64,000 bases of DNA from Vespa crabro (GCF_910589235.1 NC_060961.1:4100001-4164000), one strand, 5' to 3'. Shown: positions 33,888 through 45,394, numbered from the stretch's first letter. Notes: generated from the letters alone by a model not told the origin. Numbers and translations are program-made.

Positions 33888-34694
33888 ATAAAAAATATGA
33901 AAGATTAAAATGAGAAAGAATAAGTATCAAAGAGTTTGAAACAAACGTACGTCGTTTAAGAATTTCGTTTGATCATGGAATTAAAAGAATTAAGATCCCT
34001 CGAATGTATCCATGAGACTTCTTATCAAGGCACAATCTACGATGTACAAGATACCATCCTCGTTCAAAAGCAAGGCAATTAGTTCGAAAGTAAAAAATCA
34101 ATAGACGTAATCGGTAATTAAAATGCGATATCCGGCATAATTTAAGTCTTTATCTCTGTTTCTCTTGCGATACGACAGCGGTATAAATGATAGACGGGCA
34201 TCGAACCCTTTGCTACAGGAAACACCTTCCCATGTTTTTACAAAGAAAAAGAGAGAGAGAGAGAAGAGAAAAGAGGGAAAGAGAAAGGTGGCGGGTTACA
34301 CCGACGTACAGCGTTCCCTTATCGATGTCGGATCTACGCCGTATTTAGAAGGTGATCCCAGCATGATACAACGTAGCACGAAATCGGTCGTAGCCCGAAG
34401 GCATGCAGACCGATCTTACGCGTGCTTTACTACTTCTATAGACTTCCTCTTGCGTTAAAATACTGCGAGAACAATAATGTTACCTCGGTCGTCGCTGCAG
34501 GTCAAAGGATTAAAAATTCGAAATATGTACGATCTTTTACGCAAGCATACATTTATATTTTATATATAATTATATCCTATAATATTATTGCTTAGATGTA
34601 ATCGATCGATCATGTAAAAATAATTATAATTTAATAGCAACGTTCTATCTACGATGGAATTTATCGATTATGTCATTTAAAAGATGTTAATTTT

Positions 34695-34696
<2 letters not shown>
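33888..34696. other. Non-coding stretch, no gene seen
   Basis: Mixed composition, slightly GC-richer at 34160-34500. Purine-rich words at 34243-34290. Confidence 0.55.
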
Positions 34697-34751
<55 letters not shown>

Positions 34752-34782
34752 TAAAATATATAAAATGTATATATATATATAA
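34697..34782. repeat. (TA)24 microsatellite and decayed flank
   Basis: Perfect TA tract of 48 bases (34697-34744) followed by TATAAAATATA-type degenerate units. Confidence 0.97.
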
Positions 34783-34904
34783 AAGGAAAAAAAAAGAAGT
34801 TTATTTCGAATAAAATCAAAAATGTTATTTAAAAAAGAGAATAAGAAAAAGAAAAAAGGAAAAAGTGATAGATTTCACGCTGAGTGACCTGCAATGTTCT
34901 TTCT

Positions 34905-35260
34905 CTTATTTTTCTTTCGAAGACGCGTAGGTACATCGACGTAGGTATCGTACGACGAGACTCGCGTCGTAGCTAGAAAAGAGAAAGCGTTGATTTATCG
35001 TACCTTGTCAGCTGTCTCTCGAGCTGCCCCTATCAGCCCTCCGGCCCTCTGCTTGCTCCCAGACGCGTACTACCTCCGTCGCGTATCACCGTCGCGGTCG
35101 TTATCCCGCCGTTTCCGTTCTTCTATCCGCCATAATGGAAGTCGGAGATCCGTGTATTATCGTCGAGATCTTTCGAAGAGGTAGATGCAAATGGAGACCT
35201 CGGTGATGCACTATAAAAGGAGTTTCGCCCCTTCGAAATTATCGCCTTCCGTGCTTGTCA
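34905..35260 (+). promoter_or_regulatory. GC-rich promoter-like block with TATA box
   Basis: About 300 bases rich in CG dinucleotides precede TATAAAAG at 35212-35219. A CCGCCATAATGG word at about 35129 fits a Pho/YY1-type site. The nearest initiator-like TCAAGT (A at 35260) is 48 bases from the TATA word, too far for a canonical promoter, and no coding exon follows: the first downstream ATG (about 35304) is closed after four codons. Confidence 0.2.
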
Positions 35261-35816
35261 AGTAATTCGTACGAGTCAACTTTCCTTCCCGTATCTGTAA
35301 CGATGAGAAATAATTAAATGTTACGAGAATTCGCCTGAATTCATCCATTTTCGTTGAAAGCGAATCGATAATTTGTCGATAATATAACTTAAAAAGTGTG
35401 AAGTAAATTATTCTTCTTTAATAAAACTTTTTCAACTCTTTAATTTAACTTTTAACTTAATAGATCGTTAATTATTATTAAAAAATATTGATTCCTTCTA
35501 ATGATATTTATATTTATGAATATGTATCACTGTAATAATAAATACAGTCGACATTAATGTTATTTATTGAAACAAATTAAATACTTCTATAATTTTGTAT
35601 TACAACAAAAAAAAAAAAAAAGAAACTAATCTTACTTTCAAGAAAGTAAATTACATGAGCGTTAACAAGACGTGTTTTTAAATTGAAATGAAATTTCGAT
35701 TTTCTCTCTGCTATATGTAGTAAGTACATATCGTAAAGAGAAATGTTTACGAAGTTATAATCCGTTTCATAAACAATGTGATTTAGATCGTATATTCACA
35801 GTATCGCGTATCACGT

Positions 35817-35820
<4 letters not shown>
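35261..35820. other. AT-rich non-coding stretch, no gene seen
   Basis: An A15 run lies near 35607-35621. Nothing else stands out. Confidence 0.6.

Positions 35821-35858
<38 letters not shown>
35821..35858. repeat. (TA)19 microsatellite
   Basis: Perfect TA tract of 38 bases. Confidence 0.97.
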
Positions 35859-35862
<4 letters not shown>

Positions 35863-36324
35863 GTATAAATATGGCTATAGATAGATTGGTAGAATTTCAA
35901 TAATATTATCAAAATTATATTATATCTTGTAATCGATATAAACTGAATCAAAATACGCAAATATAACAGTTCAAATACTCTTTGCCTTTTCTTTCCTATC
36001 TGCTATAATATGCAAAAAAAAAAAGGAAAAATCTCTGAAGCGACGTTTCGATTTGATGTCCCAAACTAAGAAACTTCACAAACCAAATGTCGGAACGGGA
36101 AATTGTTAAACGCTGGCAAACAACGTTCTCACTTCTATCGTAGCTGAAAATTCTTTTGGATCCGATATGTACGGCCTTCTCAACTGTTACAATAAAACAT
36201 AATTTTACGTTTCTCTTACAAATTAAAGAACCGATTCAACTTGCCAGGAGATTCGTAATGGGATACATTTAGAATTTCCTGAAACTATATGATTTACGCG
36301 TACTCGTTCATTTTCAGTCTGTCG

Positions 36325-36325
<1 letters not shown>
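35859..36325. other. AT-rich non-coding stretch, no gene seen
   Basis: No repeat or frame worth reporting. Confidence 0.6.
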
Positions 36326-36385
<60 letters not shown>

Positions 36386-36411
36386 CTTTCTTTTTCTCTC
36401 TAACTTTCACT

Positions 36412-36449
<38 letters not shown>
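36326..36449. repeat. Paired (TC)n microsatellites
   Basis: Two long TC tracts (36326-36375 and 36414-36449) separated by pyrimidine-rich sequence. A third lies 300 bases on at 36750. Confidence 0.97.
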
Positions 36450-36454
<5 letters not shown>

Positions 36455-36469
36455 CCTTTTAGAACTAAT

Positions 36470-36660
36470 ATAGTGGTAGAGTTCCGCTTTAATAAATCGC
36501 ATGCGCGACAATTCGTTCGGTATGCGACGACGTTTCAATGGGCGGAACTTCATAAGCCGGAGAGTAAAGCTCAAAGCTTCGAGAACTGTGTGCGAAGGGT
36601 ACCTCGAAAAGCAGCAAACAAGCAAAGGATGGTGGCGTTTCGATGGAAACCTTAATAATA
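36470..36660. other. GC-richer unique block between TC tracts
   Basis: A repeat-free block of about 190 bases, open on the plus strand in two frames but unrecognised. It is bracketed by (TC)n tracts in the same orientation. Confidence 0.35.
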
Positions 36661-36743
36661 GGAATTCGATAGGCGTATCTCTATCTCACTCATTCATTCA
36701 CTCTTTTTTTCGTCTCTCTTTGCTATTGGAATATCTCTTTTCT

Positions 36744-36749
<6 letters not shown>

Positions 36750-36777
<28 letters not shown>
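36750..36777. repeat. (TC)14 microsatellite
   Basis: Perfect TC tract of about 28 bases. Confidence 0.96.
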
Positions 36778-36780
<3 letters not shown>

Positions 36781-37832
36781 CTTTCCTCCCCTTGCTTCTC
36801 TCTCCGTGCGTCTCCCTCTCTTTACCTATGTGTCGTCGTACGTGATATACAAGGGATATATATCGTAAAATACGCCGACGGAATCTTTCGGATTAAAACT
36901 CCCATAGCGATGGGGAAAAGTCCGAAGAGGGACGAGATTCCAGCGACTCTTCTGGTCAGCTTTACGAGAACGATGAACGAGCAAGAAGATGACTATTTAA
37001 TGAGATCCTATGATCTATTCTCGGTAAATTCAAAGATTTTAATTAAAAGAATAGTTAGATAACGAAGAATGATTACAATTCGTTGACGGTTGGTTACAAT
37101 CGTTACAAGATAAGTCATTTGCATCTCCTTTGTTTATATATTTCAAGCTCGTTTCAATCGGCATTATAATGCACGATGATTTATCTCACCAAGAATAATT
37201 TTATCTTATCAATTTACTCGTTAAGTTCTGTAAGTCGATGAAAAAAAAAGAAAAAAAATTTTTGTTACATCAACGAGTGTATACTAATGAACAATGATCT
37301 ATCGGAAACTATACAAGATTTTTCTTTAATAGTTTATAAGATAAATATCTATTCGTTTTACGCGTACCTTTCGATCGGCTCTAATTTCCATGTTTCCTCT
37401 ATGACGGTCGAAGTAATTAGAAAATCTAGGCTATGGTTTCGGCTCGTTCAGACAGCTTGGTTAGTGCGACGTTGCGCAGAAGACGTGCACAAATTGGTTA
37501 ATTAAATCTGGGAAATTACTATTCCCTCATCGCCCAACCGTCTACGCTGTCGGCATACGGCAACCGAACTTGGCAATAAGAACCTTATGTGATTAGTTCG
37601 AAACCTCTGTACGATCCGGCGCGTATCGTGCAAGTGCAAACATCGTCCCATTTAAAGGATCGCATGCAAAGGGGCAACAACGTGTACGTACCAAGCGTCT
37701 TGAACAGGATTATCGTTTGTCCTAGCCATCTCTCTGGTACCTATGTCTGATATATACGAACTCTTGATAAATTATAGATTCTAATTTTACAAATTGAGAA
37801 AACTTATCGAGGAAATCGATCTCTATCGATAT
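36778..37832. other. Non-coding stretch, no gene seen
   Basis: Mixed composition. A plus-strand frame at 37287-37505 (72 codons, ATG start, TAA stop) has normal residue composition but no recognisable domain and no splice context. GC-richer unique sequence at 37400-37720. Confidence 0.5.
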
Positions 37833-37867
37833 ATATATATATATCCTTATAAAGGATATATATATAT
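37833..37867. repeat. Perfect AT-rich hairpin, 16 bp arms
   Basis: Arms of 12 AT bases plus CCTT (37833-37848) and AAGG plus 12 AT bases (37852-37867) flank a three-base loop. It is probably a folded-back AT microsatellite rather than a gene. Confidence 0.9.
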
Positions 37868-40612
37868 CCTTTTCTTTAATACTTCTACGGGAAGCGTAAT
37901 TTCCTCCATTAAAATTGTTCGTCCTGTCGAGCATTTTGATAGGCTCCAGGATAGGATATTTCCTTGCTGAAGATCTCCGATTTCTTTTGCTCCCAATGGA
38001 CACTATGACCCCATATCTCATTTCGAGGCTTAGTTGTATACAAAGTCTATCCTAAGAGAGAACGCAGGATTTAGGACGTAATAATTATTCCTAGCCCTCA
38101 TCTTTCTCAAAGTTCTTTCGGAATATAATAGAAAGAGAAGAAGAGGATAAGAGGAACGGTAATGTGCAATGGGCCATGCGAGTACAAACGATTATAATAA
38201 TAGCCCTTAAAAGGGCTTCCGCAGCTCTTATGGCGTTTCCTTTGAAGCTTTTTGACGTGTCGTGAATGCTCGAGGTGTTCTACGTTATGGTTTATGATGA
38301 ATATGTCGTATCGTGTTTCTTCGTCGATGCTTGCTTTCTTTCTCTCGCTCTTTCTCTCTCACTCTCTCTCTTTTTCTTTGGTACTTCTCTCTTCCTTTTT
38401 ACCTTACCTTACCTTCGAAATAATGATTCCCTTCCTTGAATGTACAAGCAAAATGTATTGGCCCAAATTACGGTACTTTCGTCTTCTTACTTGATCTATT
38501 TTCAAAAATATTTACCCGATTTATGTTTGCCATCCAACTTGGCCGGATCTTTCTTTATTAAGAAATTGTACTGAAACGGTATTTCCTTTTTTTTTTCTTT
38601 TTTTTTTTTTTTCCTTATTTTTACTTCCTCCTCATTCCGTCTTCATTGCTTCATTCTTTGTTCTTCTTTCTCTTATAGAGTCTCTTTCATATTACTTTAC
38701 CATAAATAATATTCCGTAAGACTTCGTGTATTTCCCCAAAGCGTAAAACCGTGAATATCAAAAAGATCTTATCTCACAGCGAGCCATACGATTTATTACT
38801 CTCCTTCGAATGATATTCTCTTTCTCTTTTAACAGTATAATATATATACGGCCGTTAGTCATTTTGTTCTTCGTCGCGTGCGAGGTCGTCTTCTTACCGG
38901 AAAGAAAAAGTCCGTTCAAAAAGGATGAAATCAATATTAACGCGTTGGCATTCCATTATTACTCTCCGTTTGTCTAACTCATACTCAATTATAAATCTTT
39001 GAATAAGATCGTACTCCTTCAAAAAAAATTAATTCCTTCAAAAAGAAATTTTGACGTAAACCTTCTATCCTTATCAGACTTTACTAATTTAAATAACACT
39101 CATACAATTAAATTTCGAGACAGCCTTCGCTTTATATCACGAATTCTCATGTTTCAAAATTAATTTTCAAAGATGTTTTCATATATTCATATATATATAT
39201 ATATATACATATTTTTTGCGAAAGATCATATTGTACAATCATAAAAATAGCTAAATTAAATAATTATCCGATTGTCAGTTCGAATCTTCCTTTCGTTTGA
39301 TGTTATCGAAAAGAATGAAACGTACCGAAAGAAACGATCTCCTTTTCTAAGAAGCCGCTCGGGACACCCCTCAGAATTCCATGAAAAGCAAAAAGATCAT
39401 TTTCGAGTTTATCCCATCTCACGATCTGACGTGTTGCGAGGTACGAGTAGTCCAGTTTCGGGAAGCTGGGCACAGTTTTTACGCCTCTATGAGTGCCCTT
39501 GTATGTTGGGTACGTGTAAACGTATCGCTTGAAACTTTTCACACGTCGACTCTTATCCGGCGCCGAGTTTCAATGGAAGTTAATACAACACGATAGCGCT
39601 GACTATGGTCCAGTGAATTCTTCATGCTCGAACGATTGAAGACCTGCTCTTAACGCGAATCTCGAGACTGAAGTTTGCTACTGGTTCGTGCATATGTATA
39701 AGTATACTTATACTTATTTATATACAGCCAAACTGGATTGGCCAAGACGCATTTCTCGCCCGTTAATTGTGTTGTCGTTCATCCGAGTCCTTCTCGGCAT
39801 CAAACGAACGCGATATATCGTGCAGGTGCAGAAGCCGATCGTTCAAACTTCTGACATGATCATCGAAGTATAAATTTTACGGAAACATCCACTACCTAGA
39901 TCGCTAACAAGTCTGAAATGTTATCTATAATGTTTTTATGAATTGAAAATTAAGATATCGTGAATGAATCGATTATAAGAAGTAGTACCTATTCGTGTTT
40001 TTTTTTTCTTTTTTTTCTTTATATAAGTATTTTTATATAAGTATTAACAAAAGATATAGATATTATTATAGATAGTAATAAAATGAAAATGAAATGAAGA
40101 AACGTAGGGTATGAATGTTACATAAAATATGCAAGAGTTAATTAAAAAGGATAGTAGAATATATTACAATCGTCTCTTGGGATTTTCGAAGATGATATTA
40201 CAAGATCGAGATGTGTTTTTTCGAATTCCAATTGTGACTACGCGTACCCATTTCGCACGTCTATGGTCAAATCATTCGAATTTAGCATATCAAAGCACAG
40301 CATCGTCTTGGCCGACGGTTGTGATCGAGCTGCTACGATTTCGCAGTGGACCCTTCTCATTCGTATCCTTCCACTAAAGAAACCTCGATATACCCTCGAA
40401 GATGTATTCCGTAAAATGTGAAATTCAGAAAATATATATACACGTAGGAACACATAAACCGTCACGAAGCGAGATCGTTGCCCTTGTCTAGTCACCCAGG
40501 AAACGTAAATATGTACTATAGAAGCGTAAATATGCAAGTACACACATACATGATAGCTTCGTGTTTCCTCGGCGTGCACGCACCCTGTCCTTCGGATTTG
40601 AGCCTGTTATAG

Positions 40613-40616
<4 letters not shown>
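37868..40616. other. Non-coding stretch with a GC-richer block at 39280-39860
   Basis: T-rich runs at 38588-38613 and 40000-40020. Short TC words at 38340-38400. Frames at 39270-39600 and 40130-40580 are unrecognised on both strands. No RNA gene signature. Confidence 0.5.

Positions 40617-40667
<51 letters not shown>
40617..40667. repeat. (AT)25 microsatellite
   Basis: Perfect AT tract of about 50 bases. Tyr-Ile frame on the minus strand. Confidence 0.97.
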
Positions 40668-40670
<3 letters not shown>

Positions 40671-41048
40671 GCATCTATATCCTTCTGTCTCTTATAATGC
40701 ATTAGATTTTTAAAGCGCATCGTTTTCCTCTCTCCGACAACTCTCTATGTTCTATGGTACGCATACGTTTCAACGAAAGTATTCGCAAAGATCTATAAAT
40801 ATACGAGAAGGTCTGATGGCTTTCCCGTGCGTTCTATTAAAATATTCGTTTATTTTACGAAACATCGACGTACGCCACGAGAAATAAAACCAGCAATTTC
40901 TCGACGTACGCAAACTTCTTTAATAAAGGAAAAACCAACAATGGAAGAATCAAATTTAAATACTTTTAGTAAGAATATCGATGAAAGCTGCGGATGAAAA
41001 GATAGAAAATGAATGAATAAAATTTTTCGGTAATAAGTAATTAAAAAG

Positions 41049-41051
<3 letters not shown>
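40668..41051. other. AT-rich non-coding stretch, no gene seen
   Basis: Nothing recognisable before the start of the GA-rich corridor. Confidence 0.6.

Positions 41052-41086
<35 letters not shown>
41052..41086. repeat. (GA)17 microsatellite
   Basis: Perfect GA tract, first of six in the same orientation within 3.4 kb. Confidence 0.97.
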
Positions 41087-41088
<2 letters not shown>

Positions 41089-41099
41089 AGAATAAAAAG

Positions 41100-41460
41100 T
41101 AGTCACGCGGGTAATGCGTCCGGTTCGATTATTCATGCACAATAGAAAAGGGAAGGGCAAACGGCGCGGAAAGAAACATCGACGCGGATGGACGCGCAGA
41201 ATCGAAATTAATATTCCTAGATCGAGGATGATCAACTGTGAACGGTAGCGCGGTAAATTACGTAGCGATATCGCTGTCGGCTCAGAACCGAGCGCGTAGA
41301 GCCCCGTCAACTTCGCCGCGATCTGCATAACCGTGAGCTCATTACCTTTTAATTACCGGCCACGGCTGCCGCGATGATTTTCAGTGCCACTGAAACTCAT
41401 CTACCATCGCGGCTTTCACACAATGGAGGGGACTTTTCCTCGGCAACGTAACACGCCCAT
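41100..41460. other. GC-richer repeat-free block
   Basis: About 360 bases, CpG-rich, including the 12-base palindrome AGCGATATCGCT (41264-41275). Lies between two (GA)n tracts. Candidate conserved non-coding DNA, with no coding signature. Confidence 0.35.
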
Positions 41461-41544
41461 TAATTTCGTTGCTAACTCCACGGGGCAACAAAACTATAAT
41501 TCTCTCCGAGTACGGCCGTACGCACGAGCGAGTGACATCAAGAG

Positions 41545-41574
41545 AGAACGGTAGAGAGAGAAAGAGAGAAAGAC

Positions 41575-41624
<50 letters not shown>
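41545..41624. repeat. (GA)n microsatellite
   Basis: GA-rich tract with a perfect (GA)15 core at 41585-41614 and GACA interruptions. Confidence 0.96.
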
Positions 41625-42017
41625 GTAAATAACCTCATTGTGCATTACGAAAGTACGAACAACACTGAAAGCTTTTCCTATGATCTCGAATATGTTATTT
41701 AATTAATCATTTATAACAATCAGTTTTATTGAATCTCATCAATGCTATTATTAATGATCGATTATTAGAATATTATGAAGGAGCTATTATTTGATTGTAA
41801 AAAAAAAAAAAATATAATAGATTATATTTCCCAATAAAACTATTTCAGAGAAATCGATTTCTAAAAGCAATAAAGTTCACCAGAAATGTAACAAAAAGAA
41901 ATGACGGTGAAGAAAGAGAAACGACAGGATGTCCACCGGCTAATGATGGTAATCACGAGCTCGGGTATAATGTCTTTGTTTTGTAGGAACTCTCGCAGAA
42001 GGCGAGATCGTGTTGAA
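41625..42017. other. AT-rich non-coding stretch, no gene seen
   Basis: A13 run near 41799. No frame or element. Confidence 0.6.
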
Positions 42018-42042
42018 AGAGAGAGAGAGAGAGAGAGAGAGA
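42018..42042. repeat. (GA)12 microsatellite
   Basis: Perfect GA tract. Confidence 0.96.
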
Positions 42043-42183
42043 AAGAAGAGAGAAATCGCGAAACGTAAGTAAGCGTAGAGTGAAAGAACGGCCAAAGAAA
42101 TACCACGAAGCAAAGCCAGAGGGTATTCGCAGTAACGCAGAAAAGCTGGTCGTGCGTGAAAGAGAGAAAGAGATTATGAAAGT

Positions 42184-42256
42184 GAGAGAGAGAGAGAGAG
42201 GGAGGGAGAGAGAGAATCTGAAGAGGGGAGGAAGGAAAGGAGGAAGAGACGAAGGT
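42184..42256. repeat. (GA)n and GGA-rich purine tract
   Basis: GA tract to about 42215, then AGGAAGG-type purine sequence. Arg-Glu frame. Confidence 0.93.
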
Positions 42257-42400
42257 TTAGGCTCGGCACGTATGATTATACGCTATCGCGTACGATTACG
42301 GACGCTCGCTCGTGCGAGACCAGCTCGCACAGCGCATTATGAGCTTATCGTAGGCGTACGGCTCATGATAGGTACCAACATGCACGTTAAATTGAGATAG
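42257..42400. other. GC-richer unique block with a 7 bp hairpin
   Basis: Arms GTGCGAG and CTCGCAC pair across ACCAG at 42312-42330. CpG-rich and free of repeats, lodged between two GA tracts. Confidence 0.4.
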
Positions 42401-42508
42401 AAGCGTGCGTAGAGAGCGATACTGGTACTGGTTTCAATCGACGAGGCTGAACGAACGAAAAGACATTGCTGACAGAATTTACGGGATTGATGAGAAATTA
42501 CGTGAAAA

Positions 42509-42513
<5 letters not shown>

Positions 42514-42551
<38 letters not shown>
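42514..42551. repeat. (GA)19 microsatellite
   Basis: Perfect GA tract of about 38 bases, purine-rich to 42605. Confidence 0.97.
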
Positions 42552-42554
<3 letters not shown>

Positions 42555-42605
42555 GGGAGAGAGAGAAAGGGAAAGAGAGGGGAGAGAAGATTGGAGGGAA
42601 TGAAA

Positions 42606-43178
42606 GATAGACAGAACAGGGAGAATCCTAATTAACGGCATTGGAACGGACTCGTTTGCATACGTAAACACAGAGAGGGATCGGTTAAGCACGTTCAGAT
42701 TCTTGCTAAATCCGAGAGTGATTTCGCAAAGGGAAATCCATCCTCCCTGTATTCGCACACTTAAACAATGACTCGTTACTTCCCCCGTCGTAAGCAAATT
42801 CATACAGATGATTTAACGGTGCGATAGATTCTTTTTACGAAATAAAATAGGTGAGAAGATCGTATCCTAGGAGCTTTTCATTGGATTGTACGAAACAAGT
42901 GACGAACTACTTGTTAGGTAGTTACATGATCGTACTATTTCAACGCGAGAAAACTGAATAATCTTGCATGGTAGAGAAAGAAGAAGAGAAAGAAGAAGAG
43001 AAAGAGAAAGAGTATGTGAAAGACGAAACGAAATTCAACATGGCTCTAGAAATACGAACGTTAGATACTAGAAAGGTGGAAGGAGTCATCGAGATTGGCC
43101 TTGCTCTCCTCTTCAACAGCTAGCTAGCTCGCTGTGTAAACTTTCATCCCCGCCTGCCCTTTCGACACCTTCCATTAG
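42606..43178. other. Non-coding stretch, no gene seen
   Basis: Mixed composition. AAGAG repeats at 42977-43012. No gene. Confidence 0.55.
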
Positions 43179-43253
43179 TCGATGGGTTAGCCGGCTGGAT
43201 GGATGGGTAGATGGATGGATAGATGGTTGGTTGCCTGGCTGGCTCGCTGGCTG

Positions 43254-43326
<73 letters not shown>

Positions 43327-43360
43327 ATGGCTGGCTGGATGGCTGACTGGATGGATGGAT
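43179..43360 (+). repeat. (GGCT)n tetranucleotide array with GGAT flanks
   Basis: Sixteen and a half perfect GGCT units (43261-43326) sit between GGCT/GGAT/GACT variant units. On the plus strand it reads Trp-Leu-Ala-Gly, on the minus strand Pro-Ala-Ser-Gln, which explains the long frames here. Regular GG steps give some G-quadruplex potential. GC-rich tetranucleotide arrays of this length are exceptional in the window. Confidence 0.97.
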
Positions 43361-43477
43361 TTGAGAGTAGCGGCAGGTTTTATCGTTCTACGAGAACTGT
43401 CTTCGCTCTGCTTCTTCCAAGGCGAAGAGGTAGAAACCAAGGAGCACAGTTACGAGCTATCGTACTCTCAACCCCTT

Positions 43478-43492
43478 TTCTTCTACTTCTTC

Positions 43493-43524
<32 letters not shown>

Positions 43525-43552
43525 CTTCTTCTTCTTTTCCTTCTTCTTCTTA
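43478..43552. repeat. (TTC)n trinucleotide array
   Basis: TTC/CTT units with a perfect core at about 43494-43536. Leu, Phe or Arg runs in overlapping frames are artefacts. Confidence 0.96.
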
Positions 43553-44410
43553 CTCGGCCATTACCGCTTTTCCACGAAAGAGATTCCGTTTCCTTCAACT
43601 GGCGTTCCGAGCATGGACGATCGACCGCGTTTTTCCACTCGTGCAAACGAAGCGGAACCTTCGAGGATGGAGGAGACGAGAAGAAATCTTTAAGAGAGTA
43701 CGAGCATGGAAAATCGGAGGAAGATTTTGAGTTCCGTAGCGAGCAACATCGTGCGTTTATTTTACCTTACGCGGAAGAAAAGATGATTCGTAATTGACCG
43801 TCGAAGGGAACATTATTCTCGGGAAAGACTAATTGTGCAAGTTGATTTCGATATTACCGTGCCCATTGCACGCTTCAACGGTGTAATTTTCTATCTAATA
43901 AACATTCTTCGCAAGTCGATTATTATCTATGATTAAGTATATATTTATAAAAAATAAAATTATCAATTTCGATATTGTCAATTTTAATAGATATTTTAGA
44001 TTCGTTATATTTCGGCATATAAGATGAATTATATATCTAAAATATGCATTTAAGCATTAATGTCAATCTCGTCCGTTAATAAAAATGATTCTTTTCCCGT
44101 TATATTATTTTTTTTTTCTTTTCTTTTTTTTTTTTATTGATAACAATTAAGATCTCTTAACTATCGAAACGAAGAATAACTTTTTGATTTCATTTCTTAC
44201 GACTATCTCTCTATTCCTTGACAATGTTTTAAACGTATCGTAAAGAGTTTTATTCCTATCGAACATCCTTTCAAACGAATCGATAGGCAATAACGCAGCG
44301 AGTATAAAAGATCGAACCTCGAAAGCGAAATAGAGAAGCGACCGGTGAAATTCAAAATTCGTTTCGAAGCCGAAAGAGAGGGTTTTCGAGGGAGAAAGAG
44401 AGGCAGAGAG

Positions 44411-44417
<7 letters not shown>
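43553..44417. other. Non-coding stretch, no gene seen
   Basis: The plus-strand frame continuing from the TTC array to 43797 has normal composition for its last 75 residues but no recognised domain. AT-rich at 43840-44160 with T-runs at 44110-44136. Confidence 0.5.

Positions 44418-44457
<40 letters not shown>
44418..44457. repeat. (GA)20 microsatellite
   Basis: Perfect 40-base GA tract, last of the same-orientation series that starts at 41052. Confidence 0.97.
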
Positions 44458-44461
<4 letters not shown>

Positions 44462-44645
44462 GCCCAGTCGAGAAAGTTGGAAGGGAAGATGAAAATGGCG
44501 TGGAGGGTGATGTCGCTGGACGGCACTCACAATTTCCGGATTTCAATATTGACGGTTGCGGACAGTCATGCGGCCGCGCGTTATCCAATGTGCAAACTTT
44601 CGTCCTGTATTTTAATTTCGCAACGCTCAATATGTTCATCGCTAT

Positions 44646-44680
44646 CGTCGGCGTTGCAGCCTCGGACTCCAACGCCGACG
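44646..44680. repeat. Perfect 11 bp GC-rich hairpin
   Basis: Arms CGTCGGCGTTG (44646-44656) and CAACGCCGACG (44670-44680) pair fully over a 13-base loop. Only 27 bases separate it from the (GTC)n array. Confidence 0.85.
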
Positions 44681-44707
44681 TTGGTTTTCGTCCTCCTTCT
44701 ATTTTCT

Positions 44708-44776
<69 letters not shown>

Positions 44777-44811
44777 CTCGTCGTCGTCGTCCTCGTCGTC
44801 CTCGTCGTCGT
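44708..44811. repeat. (GTC)23 trinucleotide array
   Basis: Perfect GTC units at 44708-44776, then GTC mixed with CTC to 44811. Read as Val, Ser or Arg on the plus strand and Arg, Asp or Thr-like runs on the minus strand. CpG-containing trinucleotide arrays are rare compared with ATT or CTT types. Confidence 0.97.
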
Positions 44812-45394
44812 GAGAGTGTTTGCAATAACAGTTTAATCCTCGGTGATGAGAGAAACTCGTTCGAGGTAGGTCTCACTCACACCCCTCGTCTATCTCAACC
44901 AACGCTTTTCGAGACACTTTCGTGCACTTTAATCGAGCCACGTGTTTGATTTTACGCCACCCAAGATGCATAGAAATTAATCGATAGCTAGGCTAACGTG
45001 GCCGTTTCGTCGGTCGGATGCTTTTACGCTTATTGGATACGCGCTAGAAACGATTGAGAAATATTTACTTTTCTGGTTGGAGCATCAACTATTATACGTG
45101 CCCTTTCAACAATTTTCCACGATTACGACTTTTTCCATGATTTTCATCGTACAATTCCAAAGAAATTCTACATTAATTTCTTAATAACACTTATGGTATA
45201 ATAACGAAGAGAAAACAATCGTTAAGAGATAAAATTGATAAAAACAAAATGTTTCTAATTGTTTTCAACTTTTATAATTATCTAGTTTGAATTGAACGAT
45301 CAATCAATAAATAATTAATTTATTTATTTGATATTTTGTTCATAATATTGTTCAATACAAAGAGACATAAAAGAGCTTATAACGCATTTGTAAC
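44812..45394. other. Non-coding stretch, no gene seen
   Basis: GC-richer to 45050, then AT-rich. No gene. Confidence 0.6.

Noticed and set aside
39278..39291. tRNA B-box-like gttcgaatcttcc
   Set aside because: No A box at the expected distance upstream and no cloverleaf pairing.
41115..41128. B-box-like ggttcgattattc, also present near 48042
   Set aside because: No A box and no acceptor stem at either site; the shared 13 bases look coincidental.
43144..43797. Long plus-strand frame with Trp-Leu-Ala-Gly repeats and minus-strand Pro-Ala-Ser-Gln frame
   Set aside because: Both are translations of the (GGCT)n and (TTC)n arrays; the short non-repeat tail has no recognisable domain.
44345..44949. 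Overlapping frames of 127-174 codons with Val, Arg or Leu-Ser runs
   Set aside because: They consist mainly of the (GA)20 and (GTC)23 arrays read in different frames on both strands.
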